From Flavobacterium succinicans (lineage in GTDB: Bacteria; Bacteroidota; Bacteroidia; Flavobacteriales; Flavobacteriaceae), in the NCBI RefSeq assembly GCF_001662485.1, contig NZ_JMTM01000060.1, positions 1 to 64,000 on the forward strand: DNA of 64,000 nucleotides, given 5' to 3'. Every line of letters starts with the position of its first letter. The stretch's first letter is position 1. The notes beneath the pieces are model-generated. The model did not search any database, was not told the DNA's origin, and was given only the letters and a program-made list of their open reading frames with translations. This document shows, in pieces, positions 43,127-52,278 of the stretch. The position numbers and the translations under genes were made by a program.

Positions 43127-44446
43127 ATGTTTCGTCTTTTTAATTTAACCCTTCGACTTAATGGTTTCCCAATTCGTGAAGCAGAATTGGAATTGGATAC
43201 CATTTTTAAATTATCCGATGCCGAACACCAGGCCTTTTTAGCCAAAAAAAAGAGCGAAATTGTGGCGTATCATTTAGAGAATAATGCTTTTTATAAAACA
43301 TTAGTAGGGAAAACAAGTATTGAAAACTGGAACGATTTACCTGTTTTGAACAAACAACATCTTCAAAAACCATTGGCAGAACGTTTGTCGAAAGGTTATA
43401 CAACCAAAAATGTGTATCTCAATAAAACCTCGGGCTCAAGCGGAACTCCTTTTGTTTTTGCCAAAGACAAATACACCCATGCATTAACTTGGGCATCGAA
43501 TATTGCCCGATTTGGTTGGCACGGTATCGATTTTAACAGTTCCTATCAAGCCCGATTTTATGGCATTCCGATGGATTTTTTGGGCTATAGAAAAGAACGA
43601 TTGAAAGACTTTTTGAGTCATCGCTATCGCTTTCCTATTTTTGATTTGTCGGATAGGGTTTTAGAAGGATTTTTGAAACAATTCGAAACCAAAAAATTCG
43701 ATTACATCAATGGCTATACTTCTTCGATTGTTTTGTTTGCCAAATTTTTACAGCAAAAAAACAAGGTACTCAAAACGATTTGTCCTACACTGAAGGTTTG
43801 TGTCGTCACTTCAGAAATGCTTTTCCAAGAAGACAAGATACTCTTAGAAAAACAATTTGGCGTTCCGGTGGTTAATGAATACGGCGCCTCTGAGTTGGAT
43901 TTGATTGCTTTTCAAAATCAAGACGGAGTATGGCAAGTCAACGCTGAAACTTTATTTGTAGAGATTTTGGACGAGAACAATCAAGCAGTTCCTAATGGTA
44001 CTCCTGGGCGAATTGTGATTACTTCTCTATTCAATAAAGCGCATCCTTTTATTCGCTATGACTTGGGTGACATTGGAATTTTGGATGAAAAAAGCACTGC
44101 AAAAAAACCTATTCTCAAACAACTAATTGGACGAACCAATGATGTGGCGCAGCTGCCTAGTGGTAAAAAATCACCTGGATTGACTTTTTACTACGTAACC
44201 AAAAGTATTATCGAAGACGACGGCACTATCAAAGAATTTATCATCAAACAAACCCAAATCGATACGTTTGAAATTGAATATGTAAGCCAAACCGAATTGA
44301 CCGCAACACAAATTCAAAAAATTGAAAGTGCGATTGCCTTGTATTTAGAAAGTGGATTGATTTTTAGTTTCATTCGAAAAGAAAAGCTAGAACGAAGTCA
44401 TCGTGGGAAATTGAAGCAGTTTACTTCATTTTTAAAAAGTAAATAA
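43127..44446 (+). CDS. CapK/phenylacetate-CoA ligase-like adenylate-forming protein
   Basis: The 439-residue product has the adenylation P-loop TSGSSGTPFVFAKDK (residues ~106-120), a VVNEYGASELD motif and the YDLGDIG block. This subgroup (CapK-like) occurs in capsule and exopolysaccharide loci, where its acyl or aryl substrate is unknown. The start at 43127 (MFRLFNLTLRLNG) is preceded by TATTTTTG at 43104-43111, making the 32-residue longer frame unlikely. It opens the plus-strand part of the polysaccharide locus. Confidence 0.82.
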   Translation: MFRLFNLTLRLNGFPIREAELELDTIFKLSDAEHQAFLAKKKSEIVAYHLENNAFYKTLVGKTSIENWNDLPVLNKQHLQKPLAERLSKGYTTKNVYLNKTSGSSGTPFVFAKDKYTHALTWASNIARFGWHGIDFNSSYQARFYGIPMDFLGYRKERLKDFLSHRYRFPIFDLSDRVLEGFLKQFETKKFDYINGYTSSIVLFAKFLQQKNKVLKTICPTLKVCVVTSEMLFQEDKILLEKQFGVPVVNEYGASELDLIAFQNQDGVWQVNAETLFVEILDENNQAVPNGTPGRIVITSLFNKAHPFIRYDLGDIGILDEKSTAKKPILKQLIGRTNDVAQLPSGKKSPGLTFYYVTKSIIEDDGTIKEFIIKQTQIDTFEIEYVSQTELTATQIQKIESAIALYLESGLIFSFIRKEKLERSHRGKLKQFTSFLKSK

Positions 44447-44478
44447 AATCGTATATTAGTTTTTTCAAAAGAGAACAT

Positions 44479-45000
44479 ATGACTATCAATTCGCTACTTT
44501 CGGAAGAAACAATTGCTAACAAAATATACTTTATCCGTAACCAAAAAGTCATGATGGATCGTGATTTGGCGATTCTTTACGGGATTGAGACTAAAGTATT
44601 AAATCAAGCAGTTAAACGTAATATGTCACGTTTCCCAGAAGATTTTATGTTTCAACTTACTGAAATTGAATTCCAAAACTTGAAGTCACAATTTGTGACT
44701 TCAAGTTGGGGAGGAAGCAGAAAGTTACCATCGGCTTTCACCGAACACGGCGTTTTGATGTTATCGAGTGTTTTAAAAAGCGACAAAGCCATTCAGGTGA
44801 ATATCCAAATTATGCGCATCTTTACCAAAGTAAGAAAAATGCTTTTGGATACCACGGAACTAAAAATCGACATCCTTCAGATTCAGAAAAAACTAGAAAA
44901 TCACGACAAGAATATTGAATTGGTTTTCTCTTATTTGGATGAGTTGACAGAGAAAAAAGAAAATGAGCCACCCAGAACAAGCATTGGGTATAAAAAATAG
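44479..45000 (+). CDS. ORF6N-domain protein (phage antirepressor-like)
   Basis: The 173-residue protein has the ORF6N domain (IYFIRNQKVMMDRDLAILYG...LNQAVKRNMSRFPEDFMFQLT, residues ~16-65) followed by FTEHGVLMLSSVLKS and a C-terminal helix. ORF6N is known from phage antirepressors, but stand-alone copies are frequent in Bacteroidota chromosomes. Here it lies 32 bases after the CapK-like gene and seven bases before wecB, in the same direction, with no other phage gene nearby. It could regulate the locus; that is only an inference. Confidence 0.87.
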   Translation: MTINSLLSEETIANKIYFIRNQKVMMDRDLAILYGIETKVLNQAVKRNMSRFPEDFMFQLTEIEFQNLKSQFVTSSWGGSRKLPSAFTEHGVLMLSSVLKSDKAIQVNIQIMRIFTKVRKMLLDTTELKIDILQIQKKLENHDKNIELVFSYLDELTEKKENEPPRTSIGYKK

Positions 45001-45007
45001 ACAACAA

Positions 45008-46102
45008 ATGAAAATTACCATAATTGCAGGAGCAAGACCCAACTTCATTAAGATTGCACCGATAATAAAAGCAATCGAAAAAAAACAAAAAGAAGGACAC
45101 AAAATATCGTATCGGCTAATTCATACTGGTCAGCATTATGACAAGAATTTGAGCGACACTTTTTTTGAAGAACTAAATATTCCAAAACCCGGTGCCAATT
45201 TAGAAGTAAAAAGTGGGACACAAGCCGAACAAACTGCTGCCATTATGGTCGCTTTTGAAAAAGAAATGATAGCCAATCCTTGTGATTTAGTGTTAGTGGT
45301 GGGCGATGTCAATTCGACGATGGCTTGTGCGATTGTAGCCAAAAAACAAAATATAAAAGTAGCACATGTTGAAGCCGGAATTCGTTCTGGCGATTGGACT
45401 ATGCCCGAAGAAATCAACCGAATCGTAACCGATAGTATTACGGATTATTTCTTTACAACTTCCACCTCAGCATCTGAAAATTTATTGAAAAACGGAGTCG
45501 AAAAATCAAATGTTCATTTTGTTGGAAATGTGATGATAGATACCTTGTATCAAAATTTGAATCGGATAATAGAACCGATTTTTTGGAAGGAATTACAGTT
45601 AGAAACTGGGGGTTATATTGTACTTACGCTTCACCGTCCCTCCAATGTAGATGAAGAACAATCGCTAATTCAATTACTTCAGGGTATTGATAAAATGGCA
45701 GCTGATAAAAAAATAATTTTTCCAATTCATCCACGAACCAAGGCAATTTTGGGAGAAAGAAATTTAGATGTAAAAAACATCTTTTTTGTAGAACCACAAG
45801 GCTATTTAAATTTTATGTTTCTCATTAAGAATAGTTTTGCCGTAATTACCGATTCAGGAGGTATTTCAGAAGAAACAACGGTTTTAGGGATTCCTTGCTT
45901 TACTATGCGAAATAATACCGAACGCCCAGAAACCCAAACCATTGGCACGAATACGCTGGTAGGAACTTCTATAGAAAATCTAGAAAAACACTATACTACG
46001 TTTTTAGATGCTCAAGGCAATGCCAAAAAAGCACCTGGTATTCCAGAACTTTGGGATGGAAAAGCTTCGGAACGAATTGTTGCTATTTTACTTCAAATGT
46101 AA
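45008..46102 (+). CDS. wecB: UDP-N-acetylglucosamine 2-epimerase (non-hydrolysing)
   Basis: The 364-residue product has GARPNFIKIAP at the N-terminus, HTGQHYDKNLSD, HVEAGIRSGDWTMPEEINR and SGGISEE, all hallmark WecB motifs. It interconverts UDP-GlcNAc and UDP-ManNAc. The start at 45008 fits the Rossmann strand; the longer frame overlaps the ORF6N gene. No WecC dehydrogenase is in the window, so ManNAc itself, or a product made by an enzyme encoded elsewhere, may be used. Its stop overlaps the next start (TAATG at 46100-46104). Confidence 0.94.
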   Translation: MKITIIAGARPNFIKIAPIIKAIEKKQKEGHKISYRLIHTGQHYDKNLSDTFFEELNIPKPGANLEVKSGTQAEQTAAIMVAFEKEMIANPCDLVLVVGDVNSTMACAIVAKKQNIKVAHVEAGIRSGDWTMPEEINRIVTDSITDYFFTTSTSASENLLKNGVEKSNVHFVGNVMIDTLYQNLNRIIEPIFWKELQLETGGYIVLTLHRPSNVDEEQSLIQLLQGIDKMAADKKIIFPIHPRTKAILGERNLDVKNIFFVEPQGYLNFMFLIKNSFAVITDSGGISEETTVLGIPCFTMRNNTERPETQTIGTNTLVGTSIENLEKHYTTFLDAQGNAKKAPGIPELWDGKASERIVAILLQM

Positions 46103-47286
46103 TGAAAGACATTCTTATCGTATCAAATTATTATCCTCCAGAAAAAGGAGCGGCAGCTAATAGAATAGAACAATTAGCATTAAAATTGTATCAAAACAAG
46201 TACAAAGTAACCGTAATCTGTCCTTTAGGAAATTATCCCAAAGGCGAATTATTCTCTGAGTACAAAGGAAAATTTTCGGTTACAGAAGAAAGACAAAATA
46301 TTACGGTCAAACGTCTCTGGATTTTTCCGAGTGTCAGTAAAAACATTTTCAAAAGAACACTTTCGGTTTTATCTTTTTCGAGTATGCTTTTTTTTAATTT
46401 GTTATTCAAAAAGACACCTCAAAAAGTGATTGTACAGTCGCCTCCGCTTTTACTATCGTTTGTCTCGGTTGTTGCGCTATGGTTGAAAAGAAAAACCATT
46501 GTATTGAATGTTTCCGACTTATGGCCAACAGCTGCCATTGAGCTAAAAGCAATAAAACAAGGAAGTATTTCACACAAGGTTTCCTTGTTTTTTGAACGTT
46601 TTATTTATGCCAAAGCTGAAGTGATTTTGGGACAATCGAACGAAATTATCACGCATATAAAAGAACGATTTCCAGATAAAAAATGCTATTTATATCGCAA
46701 CTTTCCCGATCACCAAAGGGAAGAAATTCAAATGGATTCCAATGTAAATGAACCCATTAAATTGTTTTACGCTGGATTATTAGGTATAGCCCAAGGGGTT
46801 TTAGAATTGTGCCAAAAAATTGAGATACAAGGACTTGATTTAGAATTACACATTTTTGGCGATGGTGCCGAAAAAACTGCCCTAGAAGATTTCATTGCAA
46901 AAAATCCTCACAAAAAAATTATTTTCCATGGCATGCTAGAACGCCACCTATTACACGAAAAACTAAAGAGTTTTGACATTGCAATTATCCCTTTAAAAAC
47001 AAGAATATATGGTTCCGTTCCTTCCAAAATTTTTGAATATGGTGCTTTAGGATTTCCAGTTCTCTATTTTGGAGGTGGCGAAGGAGAAACCATTGTCTAT
47101 GAAAACAAATTAGGTTGGGTAGCCTCAGTTGGCGATTTTGATCAATTAAATTCGGTGCTCAATGAAATTTCAACTACAGGAAAAACCTATATTCAGCAAA
47201 TGAAAAAAGAGGTTTACTTGACCGCACAAAAAGAGTTCAATTTAGAATCACAAATCCAACAATTGATAAAAGAAAAAGTATTTTAA
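46102..47286 (+). CDS. glycosyltransferase family 4
   Basis: The 394-residue GT-B enzyme begins with the donor-fold motif NYYPPEKGAAANRI (WcaI/WbuB-like) and has the C-terminal VPSKIFEYGALGFPVLYFGGGEGE block with the EX7E-like region. It is translationally coupled to wecB, suggesting it uses the epimerised sugar nucleotide. Its end overlaps the convergent glycosylphosphotransferase gene by four bases. Confidence 0.9.
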   Translation: MKDILIVSNYYPPEKGAAANRIEQLALKLYQNKYKVTVICPLGNYPKGELFSEYKGKFSVTEERQNITVKRLWIFPSVSKNIFKRTLSVLSFSSMLFFNLLFKKTPQKVIVQSPPLLLSFVSVVALWLKRKTIVLNVSDLWPTAAIELKAIKQGSISHKVSLFFERFIYAKAEVILGQSNEIITHIKERFPDKKCYLYRNFPDHQREEIQMDSNVNEPIKLFYAGLLGIAQGVLELCQKIEIQGLDLELHIFGDGAEKTALEDFIAKNPHKKIIFHGMLERHLLHEKLKSFDIAIIPLKTRIYGSVPSKIFEYGALGFPVLYFGGGEGETIVYENKLGWVASVGDFDQLNSVLNEISTTGKTYIQQMKKEVYLTAQKEFNLESQIQQLIKEKVF

Positions 47287-48632
47287 TACGCTTTATCTTC
47301 GCCTTTGATGGTGTTGAAAATGGTCATAAAAATGATTTTGATGTCCAACAAAATCGACCAGTTTTCCATATAAAAAATATCATATTTCACTCGGTTGATG
47401 ATATCCGTTTCTTTTTCTACTTCGCCACGATAGCCTTTGGTTTGCGCCAATCCTGTAATGCCGGGTTTTACAAAATGGCGCACCATAAACTTATTAACGC
47501 GTTGCGCATACATTTCAGTATGGCTCACCATATGTGGTCTTGGTCCCACTACCGACATTTGTCCCAAAAAAACATTTATGAATTGTGGCAACTCGTCGAT
47601 ACTGGTTTTTCGCAAAAATCGCCCCACTCGAGTAATCCTTGGATCGTTTTTGGACACCTGTTCTAAATGAGCTTCTGGGTTCAAATTCATAGAACGGAAT
47701 TTGTAACAATTGAATTCGTGGTAATTCAGTCCATTTCTTTTTTGTACAAAAAACACGGGGCCTTTGGATTCTAGTTTGATGATAATTGCCAAAATTGGGA
47801 TTAGCCACGACAGAATTCCAACAATAACCAATAAAGAAAACACCAGGTCAAAAACTCTTTTAATGCCTTTGTTCAGCGCACTATCTAACACAATATTTCT
47901 CAGTGATATTACAGGAATGTAATCATAATAATCGAAGATGAAATTTCGAGAAAGGATTTGTTTTTCATTAGGAATAAACTTCAAGGTTTTCAAGTTATTG
48001 TCTGCAAAATCTACTAAATCTGAGATTTGTTTCTGAGTCAAATCATCCATGGCGCAGTACATCTCGTCGATTTTATGAGCCAAAACATACTCACAACTTT
48101 CTTTAATATGATCTTTTCGATGATGTTCTAAGTCGAATACTTTCTCTAAAACATAGCCATAATCTGGGTTTTCGGTAAAAAAATGTTGCAAAGGCGCTAT
48201 ATTTTTTGGACTACCCAAAAGAACCACTTTTCTAAAATTACCTCCAAAAAGCACTCTAAATTTTTGCAGAAAAAAGTAAATCGCCAACTTAAAAAACAAC
48301 ACAGCCGCAATAACAACAGAACTAAAAAAGAACGTCTTTGCAAAACTGGTACTTGGATTATTGATAAAAATTACGGCCATCGAAAACAGTGAAAATAGCA
48401 TCCACTGTTTGAAAGCGCAATTTATGATTGCAATAACTTTCGTATACCGATACACTTCATAAAATCCTAAGGACGATGCAATAATCAACCAAGCCATAAT
48501 TAAGGCAATAGGATTATACGACAACAAAGGTAAATCGGTACAATAAATAGCAGCTACTAAAATGATTGCACTATCCAAAACATAGGAAAAGGGCCGAATG
48601 TATCCTGAATATCTACCGGTTTTGGTCTTCAC
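47283..48632 (-). CDS. polyprenyl glycosylphosphotransferase (WcaJ/WbaP-type initiating enzyme)
   Basis: The 449-residue protein has five N-terminal transmembrane helices, a soluble middle and the catalytic bacterial sugar transferase domain: KRVFDLVFSLLVIVGI, GPVFFVQKRNGLNY, KFRSM, KTSIDELPQFINVFLGQMSVVGPRPH. It transfers a sugar 1-phosphate onto undecaprenyl phosphate, starting the repeat unit. The start is GTG at 48632, 24 bases after the SDR gene stop. Confidence 0.92.
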   Translation of the reverse strand: MKTKTGRYSGYIRPFSYVLDSAIILVAAIYCTDLPLLSYNPIALIMAWLIIASSLGFYEVYRYTKVIAIINCAFKQWMLFSLFSMAVIFINNPSTSFAKTFFFSSVVIAAVLFFKLAIYFFLQKFRVLFGGNFRKVVLLGSPKNIAPLQHFFTENPDYGYVLEKVFDLEHHRKDHIKESCEYVLAHKIDEMYCAMDDLTQKQISDLVDFADNNLKTLKFIPNEKQILSRNFIFDYYDYIPVISLRNIVLDSALNKGIKRVFDLVFSLLVIVGILSWLIPILAIIIKLESKGPVFFVQKRNGLNYHEFNCYKFRSMNLNPEAHLEQVSKNDPRITRVGRFLRKTSIDELPQFINVFLGQMSVVGPRPHMVSHTEMYAQRVNKFMVRHFVKPGITGLAQTKGYRGEVEKETDIINRVKYDIFYMENWSILLDIKIIFMTIFNTIKGEDKAY

Positions 48633-48656
48633 TGATGATGAAAATGGGCTTTGGGA

Positions 48657-49640
48657 TTAAAAAATATATTTCGAAAAATCCTTATGTTCTTCCTTAGACA
48701 ACTCTTCTTTCGAAAGCGATTTGAAATAATCATAGGTAATTTTCATTCCTTCAGCACGATTCACTTTGGCCTCCCAACCCAATAATTCTTTGGCTTTGGT
48801 AGTATCGGGTTGACGCTGCAAAGGATCGTTTATTGGCAATGGATGATACACCACTTTTTGAGAAGTGCCCGTTAATTTGATGATTTCCTCGGCAAAATCT
48901 TTAATCGTAATTTCGTCTGGGTTTCCAATATTTACAGGATATACATAATCCGAATGCAACAATCTAAAAATGCCTTCCACTTGGTCATCTACATAACAAA
49001 AAGAACGCGTTTGCATCCCATCGCCAAAAATAGTCAAGTCTTCGCCACGAATCGCTTGCCCAATAAATGCTGGAATGACGCGACCGTCATTGAGACGCAT
49101 TCTTGGTCCATAAGTATTGAAGATACGAACAATTCTAGTTTCTACTCCGTGAAACGTGTGGTAGGCCATCGTAATCGATTCCTGAAAACGTTTCGCCTCG
49201 TCATACACACCACGAGGACCAATAGTGTTTACGTTGCCGTAATATTCCTCAGTTTGCGGATGTACTAAAGGATCACCGTATACCTCTGAAGTGGATGCGA
49301 TAAGAATTCGGGCTTTTTTAACTCTCGCCAATCCCAATAAATTATGAGTACCTAATGACCCCACTTTTAAGGTTTGAATCGGGATTTTTAAATAATCGAT
49401 AGGACTGGCTGGCGAAGCAAAATGTAAAATATAATCCAACTTTCCGGGAACATGCACAAACTTGGTAATATCGTGATGGTAAAACTCAAAATGTTCTAAT
49501 TTAAATAAATGTTCTATATTCTTTAAATCTCCCGTAATCAAATTATCCATCCCAATTACGTGGTATCCCTCGTTAATAAAACGATCACACAAATGCGATC
49601 CCAAAAATCCAGCTGCTCCAGTGATAAGTATTCTTTTCAT
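48657..49640 (-). CDS. UDP-glucuronate decarboxylase-like SDR (UXS family)
   Basis: The 327-residue extended SDR has the NAD loop [10 protein letters not shown], the YDEAK catalytic pair within [14 protein letters not shown] and the [10 protein letters not shown] segment typical of UDP-xylose synthase. It would convert UDP-GlcA to UDP-xylose; UDP-glucose epimerase-like activity is the main alternative. The start at 49640 (MKRILITG) is chosen; ATGs at 49649 and 49706 exist in frame. Confidence 0.87.
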   Translation of the reverse strand: MKRILITGAAGFLGSHLCDRFINEGYHVIGMDNLITGDLKNIEHLFKLEHFEFYHHDITKFVHVPGKLDYILHFASPASPIDYLKIPIQTLKVGSLGTHNLLGLARVKKARILIASTSEVYGDPLVHPQTEEYYGNVNTIGPRGVYDEAKRFQESITMAYHTFHGVETRIVRIFNTYGPRMRLNDGRVIPAFIGQAIRGEDLTIFGDGMQTRSFCYVDDQVEGIFRLLHSDYVYPVNIGNPDEITIKDFAEEIIKLTGTSQKVVYHPLPINDPLQRQPDTTKAKELLGWEAKVNRAEGMKITYDYFKSLSKEELSKEEHKDFSKYIF

Positions 49641-49661
49641 TGCTTCCATAATATTGAATAA

Positions 49662-49690
49662 CAAATGTAATTGATTTGAAGAAAACTCAA
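49662..49690 (-). promoter_or_regulatory. predicted promoter for the SDR-glycosylphosphotransferase pair
   Basis: On the minus strand TTG (49690-49688), an 18-base spacer and TACATTTG (49669-49662). The box lies 22 bases before the ATG at 49640. Confidence 0.6.
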
Positions 49691-49750
49691 CCACAAACCT
49701 CGCCATTCTTTTACTCTAGAAGCAGCCAGCAAAGGCATTTTAGGTTACAT

Positions 49751-49830
49751 CGTCCCGTGATCCGCTATATCTTTGCTTTTTTTCTTTAAAAAAGCAAAGG
49801 ATGCCGCTACTCCCGGGGCTAAGGAGCTAC
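49751..49830 (+). repeat. dispersed hairpin element, copy 2
   Basis: Read on the plus strand: CGTCCCGTGATC, then CGCTATATC (49763-49771), a stem TTTGCTTTTTT/AAAAAAGCAAA with loop TCTTT (49772-49798), then GGATGCCGCT (49799-49808), CTCCCGGGGCTA and AGGAGCTA. The CGCTATATC and GGATGCCGCT flanks are identical to copy 1 at 16393-16473, while the stem shares no sequence with it. It lies in the divergent gap before the glycosyltransferase at 49932. Confidence 0.8.
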
Positions 49831-49931
49831 AACAGGCATTTTTGGCATTATTTTTTACTCAATTACAACCAGATGTTAGTATAAGTTCTCAAGAAAACTT
49901 TATTTTTGTTTTCCAAGCAAAAAGAAAAAAA

Positions 49932-51038
49932 TTGAAAGTTGTACATATCATCGAAGCATTAGGCGGAGGCGTTTATACCTATTTTGAAGATCTAACCCAT
50001 CATTTTGAAAAAGAAACTATCCGTCAAAAAGTGTCAACTTTCATACTCTATAGCGACAAGCGCAAAGAAATTGATCCGCAAAAAGTAGCCCAATTGTTCG
50101 CTGCCCTCCCAAATAAAAAAGTAGCGATGAAACGAGAAATTAGCCCTATTTCCGACCTCAAAGCCATACAAAACTTAATCCATGAACTTCAAGCAATCAA
50201 ACCCGATGTGGTCCATTTGCATTCCTCCAAAGCTGGAGTCCTAGGAAGAATCGCATGCTGTTTTCTCAACCCAAAACCTCTAGTTTTTTATACGCCCCAC
50301 GGTTATGCTTTTCTACGCACCGATAGTTCTCCTATGGCCAAAAAAACATATTGGTACATCGAGAAATTATTTCAAAAAATCTTCGGAGGAATCACTATCG
50401 CTTGTGGTGACTCTGAGTTTGAATTAGCAAAACAACTAGGAAAATCCGAAATGATTCGAAATGGAATCAACATTTCGAGTATTCAACTCTATTTACAACC
50501 CTTTGTTAATCCAAAATTAACCATCGGAACCACAGGAAGAATTACTGCCCAAAAAAATCCAAAATTATTTAATTCAATTGCCTTACAATTTCCAAACTAT
50601 CAATTTGTTTGGGTCGGTGATGGCGAAGAACGAGAACAGCTTACAGCATCAAATATAAAAATAACCGGTTGGTTTTTAGATAAACAAAAAATTTATGAGC
50701 ACTTAAATTCTTTCGATATTTATCTTCAAACATCGCTTTGGGAAGGATTATCCATCGCCATACTTGAAGCTATGGCGTTACAAAAACCAATTGTTGCTAC
50801 ACAAATTGCTGGGAATATTGATCTCATTCTTCCCAACAAAACTGGCTTTTTGTTCCAAGAAACGTCAGAACTAACAGAATACTTCAAAACATTGGAAGAT
50901 CCAAAGGTTAGATCCGAAATTGGCAAAAATGCCCAATCAAGATGCGCTAATTTATTTGATACAACCAAAAACTTTACGGCACTTCAGGCATTGTACGAAC
51001 GGTATTTTTTTGCTGCAACCAAAGACTTCCAAAAATAG
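49932..51038 (+). CDS. glycosyltransferase family 4, TTG start
   Basis: The 368-residue GT-B enzyme starts MKVVHIIEALGGGVYTYFED and has PDVVHLHSSKAGVLGR and the C-terminal LWEGLSIAILEAMALQKPIVATQIAGN block. The open frame continues upstream to 49773, but that part translates the dispersed hairpin element and lacks family similarity, so I choose TTG at 49932; no in-frame ATG exists there. Its 3' end overlaps the convergent O-antigen ligase gene by 65 bases. Confidence 0.83.
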   Translation: MKVVHIIEALGGGVYTYFEDLTHHFEKETIRQKVSTFILYSDKRKEIDPQKVAQLFAALPNKKVAMKREISPISDLKAIQNLIHELQAIKPDVVHLHSSKAGVLGRIACCFLNPKPLVFYTPHGYAFLRTDSSPMAKKTYWYIEKLFQKIFGGITIACGDSEFELAKQLGKSEMIRNGINISSIQLYLQPFVNPKLTIGTTGRITAQKNPKLFNSIALQFPNYQFVWVGDGEEREQLTASNIKITGWFLDKQKIYEHLNSFDIYLQTSLWEGLSIAILEAMALQKPIVATQIAGNIDLILPNKTGFLFQETSELTEYFKTLEDPKVRSEIGKNAQSRCANLFDTTKNFTALQALYERYFFAATKDFQK

Positions 51039-52278
51039 AAAACCAAAAGCCGCTGAACGTAATTCCATCAAAACGCAACAAAAAATCATCCGTTAAGTTC
51101 GAAGTGAAAAAAAGAAAAAAGAACGAAAAGACCAATGCATTTTTTAAATCAATTCCCAAATAGCCAATTGTACCAATATAAAGCAAAACGACAAGCGGTC
51201 CTAAAACACCAAATTTTAATAAAAAATCAAGAAACTGATTGTGGGTAGGAAAAGCATATTCCGCCAAAAAATACTGATGGGTTTGTTTATAATACTTCAC
51301 CAATTCTGGTTTTCCATCCGAAGCACCCACGCCAAAAGGCAAATGCTGTAACGATAACTCCCAAGCCGATTTCCAGATAGAAACTCTGGTTACCAAAGAA
51401 TTAAAAACCTTTATTTCGGGGTGATCAATTTCGTCTAGTTTTCCGACCTTGTCCATATAAGCAAACGTCACGGCACCATATTTTTCTTTCATGTAAGGAT
51501 TTTTTTGAACAAAGAGTATTAAAATTCCGAGCACTACTCCACCGATGGCAACACTATACAACATCATTTTTTTTAAATTAAAATGCGCTAAAAAAAACGA
51601 GAACACTACCAATAAATAACCTGTAAGTACATTGAATAATGCCATTCGAGTATTGACCAAAAGCACAAAGAAAAAAGAAAACACAAACACCAAAACGGAT
51701 AAAATGGAAGTTCTATAATCCTTTTTTATTTGCCAAGAATCTAATAACAAATACAAAGCCGCTACACTCACAAAAGCCAAGTGCATATTGAGTGCAGGCG
51801 CATGAATTCCGATAGAATTAGCAAAAACATACCCCATTTCCCAAAGGTGAACGCCATGCCAATACTTGGTGACGTACTCTGGAAAAACCAATAGAAACCG
51901 AAGCGTAAAAACAATCATTACTAAAGTCGTACCATTCACATAATACCGCAACAATTTTAAAAAAGAAATCCTTTGGTAATTCCCCAAAATAAATAAGGGA
52001 AACAGGACCAATGCCGACGTTTTTTCAATAGATTTAATGCCTTGAACCAAAGAATCATTGTTCCAAAAAAACACTAATTCTAACAAAAAAGGGGAAGCGA
52101 TGATAGTTGCTAAAATCAAGGCCTTTTTGGACCATTGTGTTTTCTTAAAATAGAAAATATTAAAAACCGCAAAAGCAAAAATTAACCAAGTACAAGGTTT
52201 CCTGAAAATTAAGGTACAAGCAATGGCTACCAAAAAAAAGGAGAAAATTTTATTGAAATTCTTTTCGGAAATGGTCAT
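50974..52278 (-). CDS. O-antigen ligase/polymerase-family membrane protein (Wzy/WaaL)
   Basis: The 434-residue protein has about 11 transmembrane helices and a large periplasmic loop with HLPFGVGASDGK and AEYAFPTHNQFLDFLLKFG, the H-N region typical of the O-antigen ligase (Wzy_C) family. Whether it polymerises repeat units or ligates them to a lipid cannot be told by sequence. It overlaps the preceding membrane-protein gene by 29 bases. Confidence 0.82.
   Translation of the reverse strand: MTISEKNFNKIFSFFLVAIACTLIFRKPCTWLIFAFAVFNIFYFKKTQWSKKALILATIIASPFLLELVFFWNNDSLVQGIKSIEKTSALVLFPLFILGNYQRISFLKLLRYYVNGTTLVMIVFTLRFLLVFPEYVTKYWHGVHLWEMGYVFANSIGIHAPALNMHLAFVSVAALYLLLDSWQIKKDYRTSILSVLVFVFSFFFVLLVNTRMALFNVLTGYLLVVFSFFLAHFNLKKMMLYSVAIGGVVLGILILFVQKNPYMKEKYGAVTFAYMDKVGKLDEIDHPEIKVFNSLVTRVSIWKSAWELSLQHLPFGVGASDGKPELVKYYKQTHQYFLAEYAFPTHNQFLDFLLKFGVLGPLVVLLYIGTIGYLGIDLKNALVFSFFFLFFTSNLTDDFLLRFDGITFSGFWFSIFGSLWLQQKNTVRTMPEVP

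Noticed and set aside
44706-44918. ORF inside the ORF6N gene
   Set aside because: Shadow frame of a clearly recognised domain protein.
49773-49931. N-terminal extension of the GT4 protein
   Set aside because: It translates the dispersed hairpin element and lacks similarity to GT4 N-termini; treated as untranslated.
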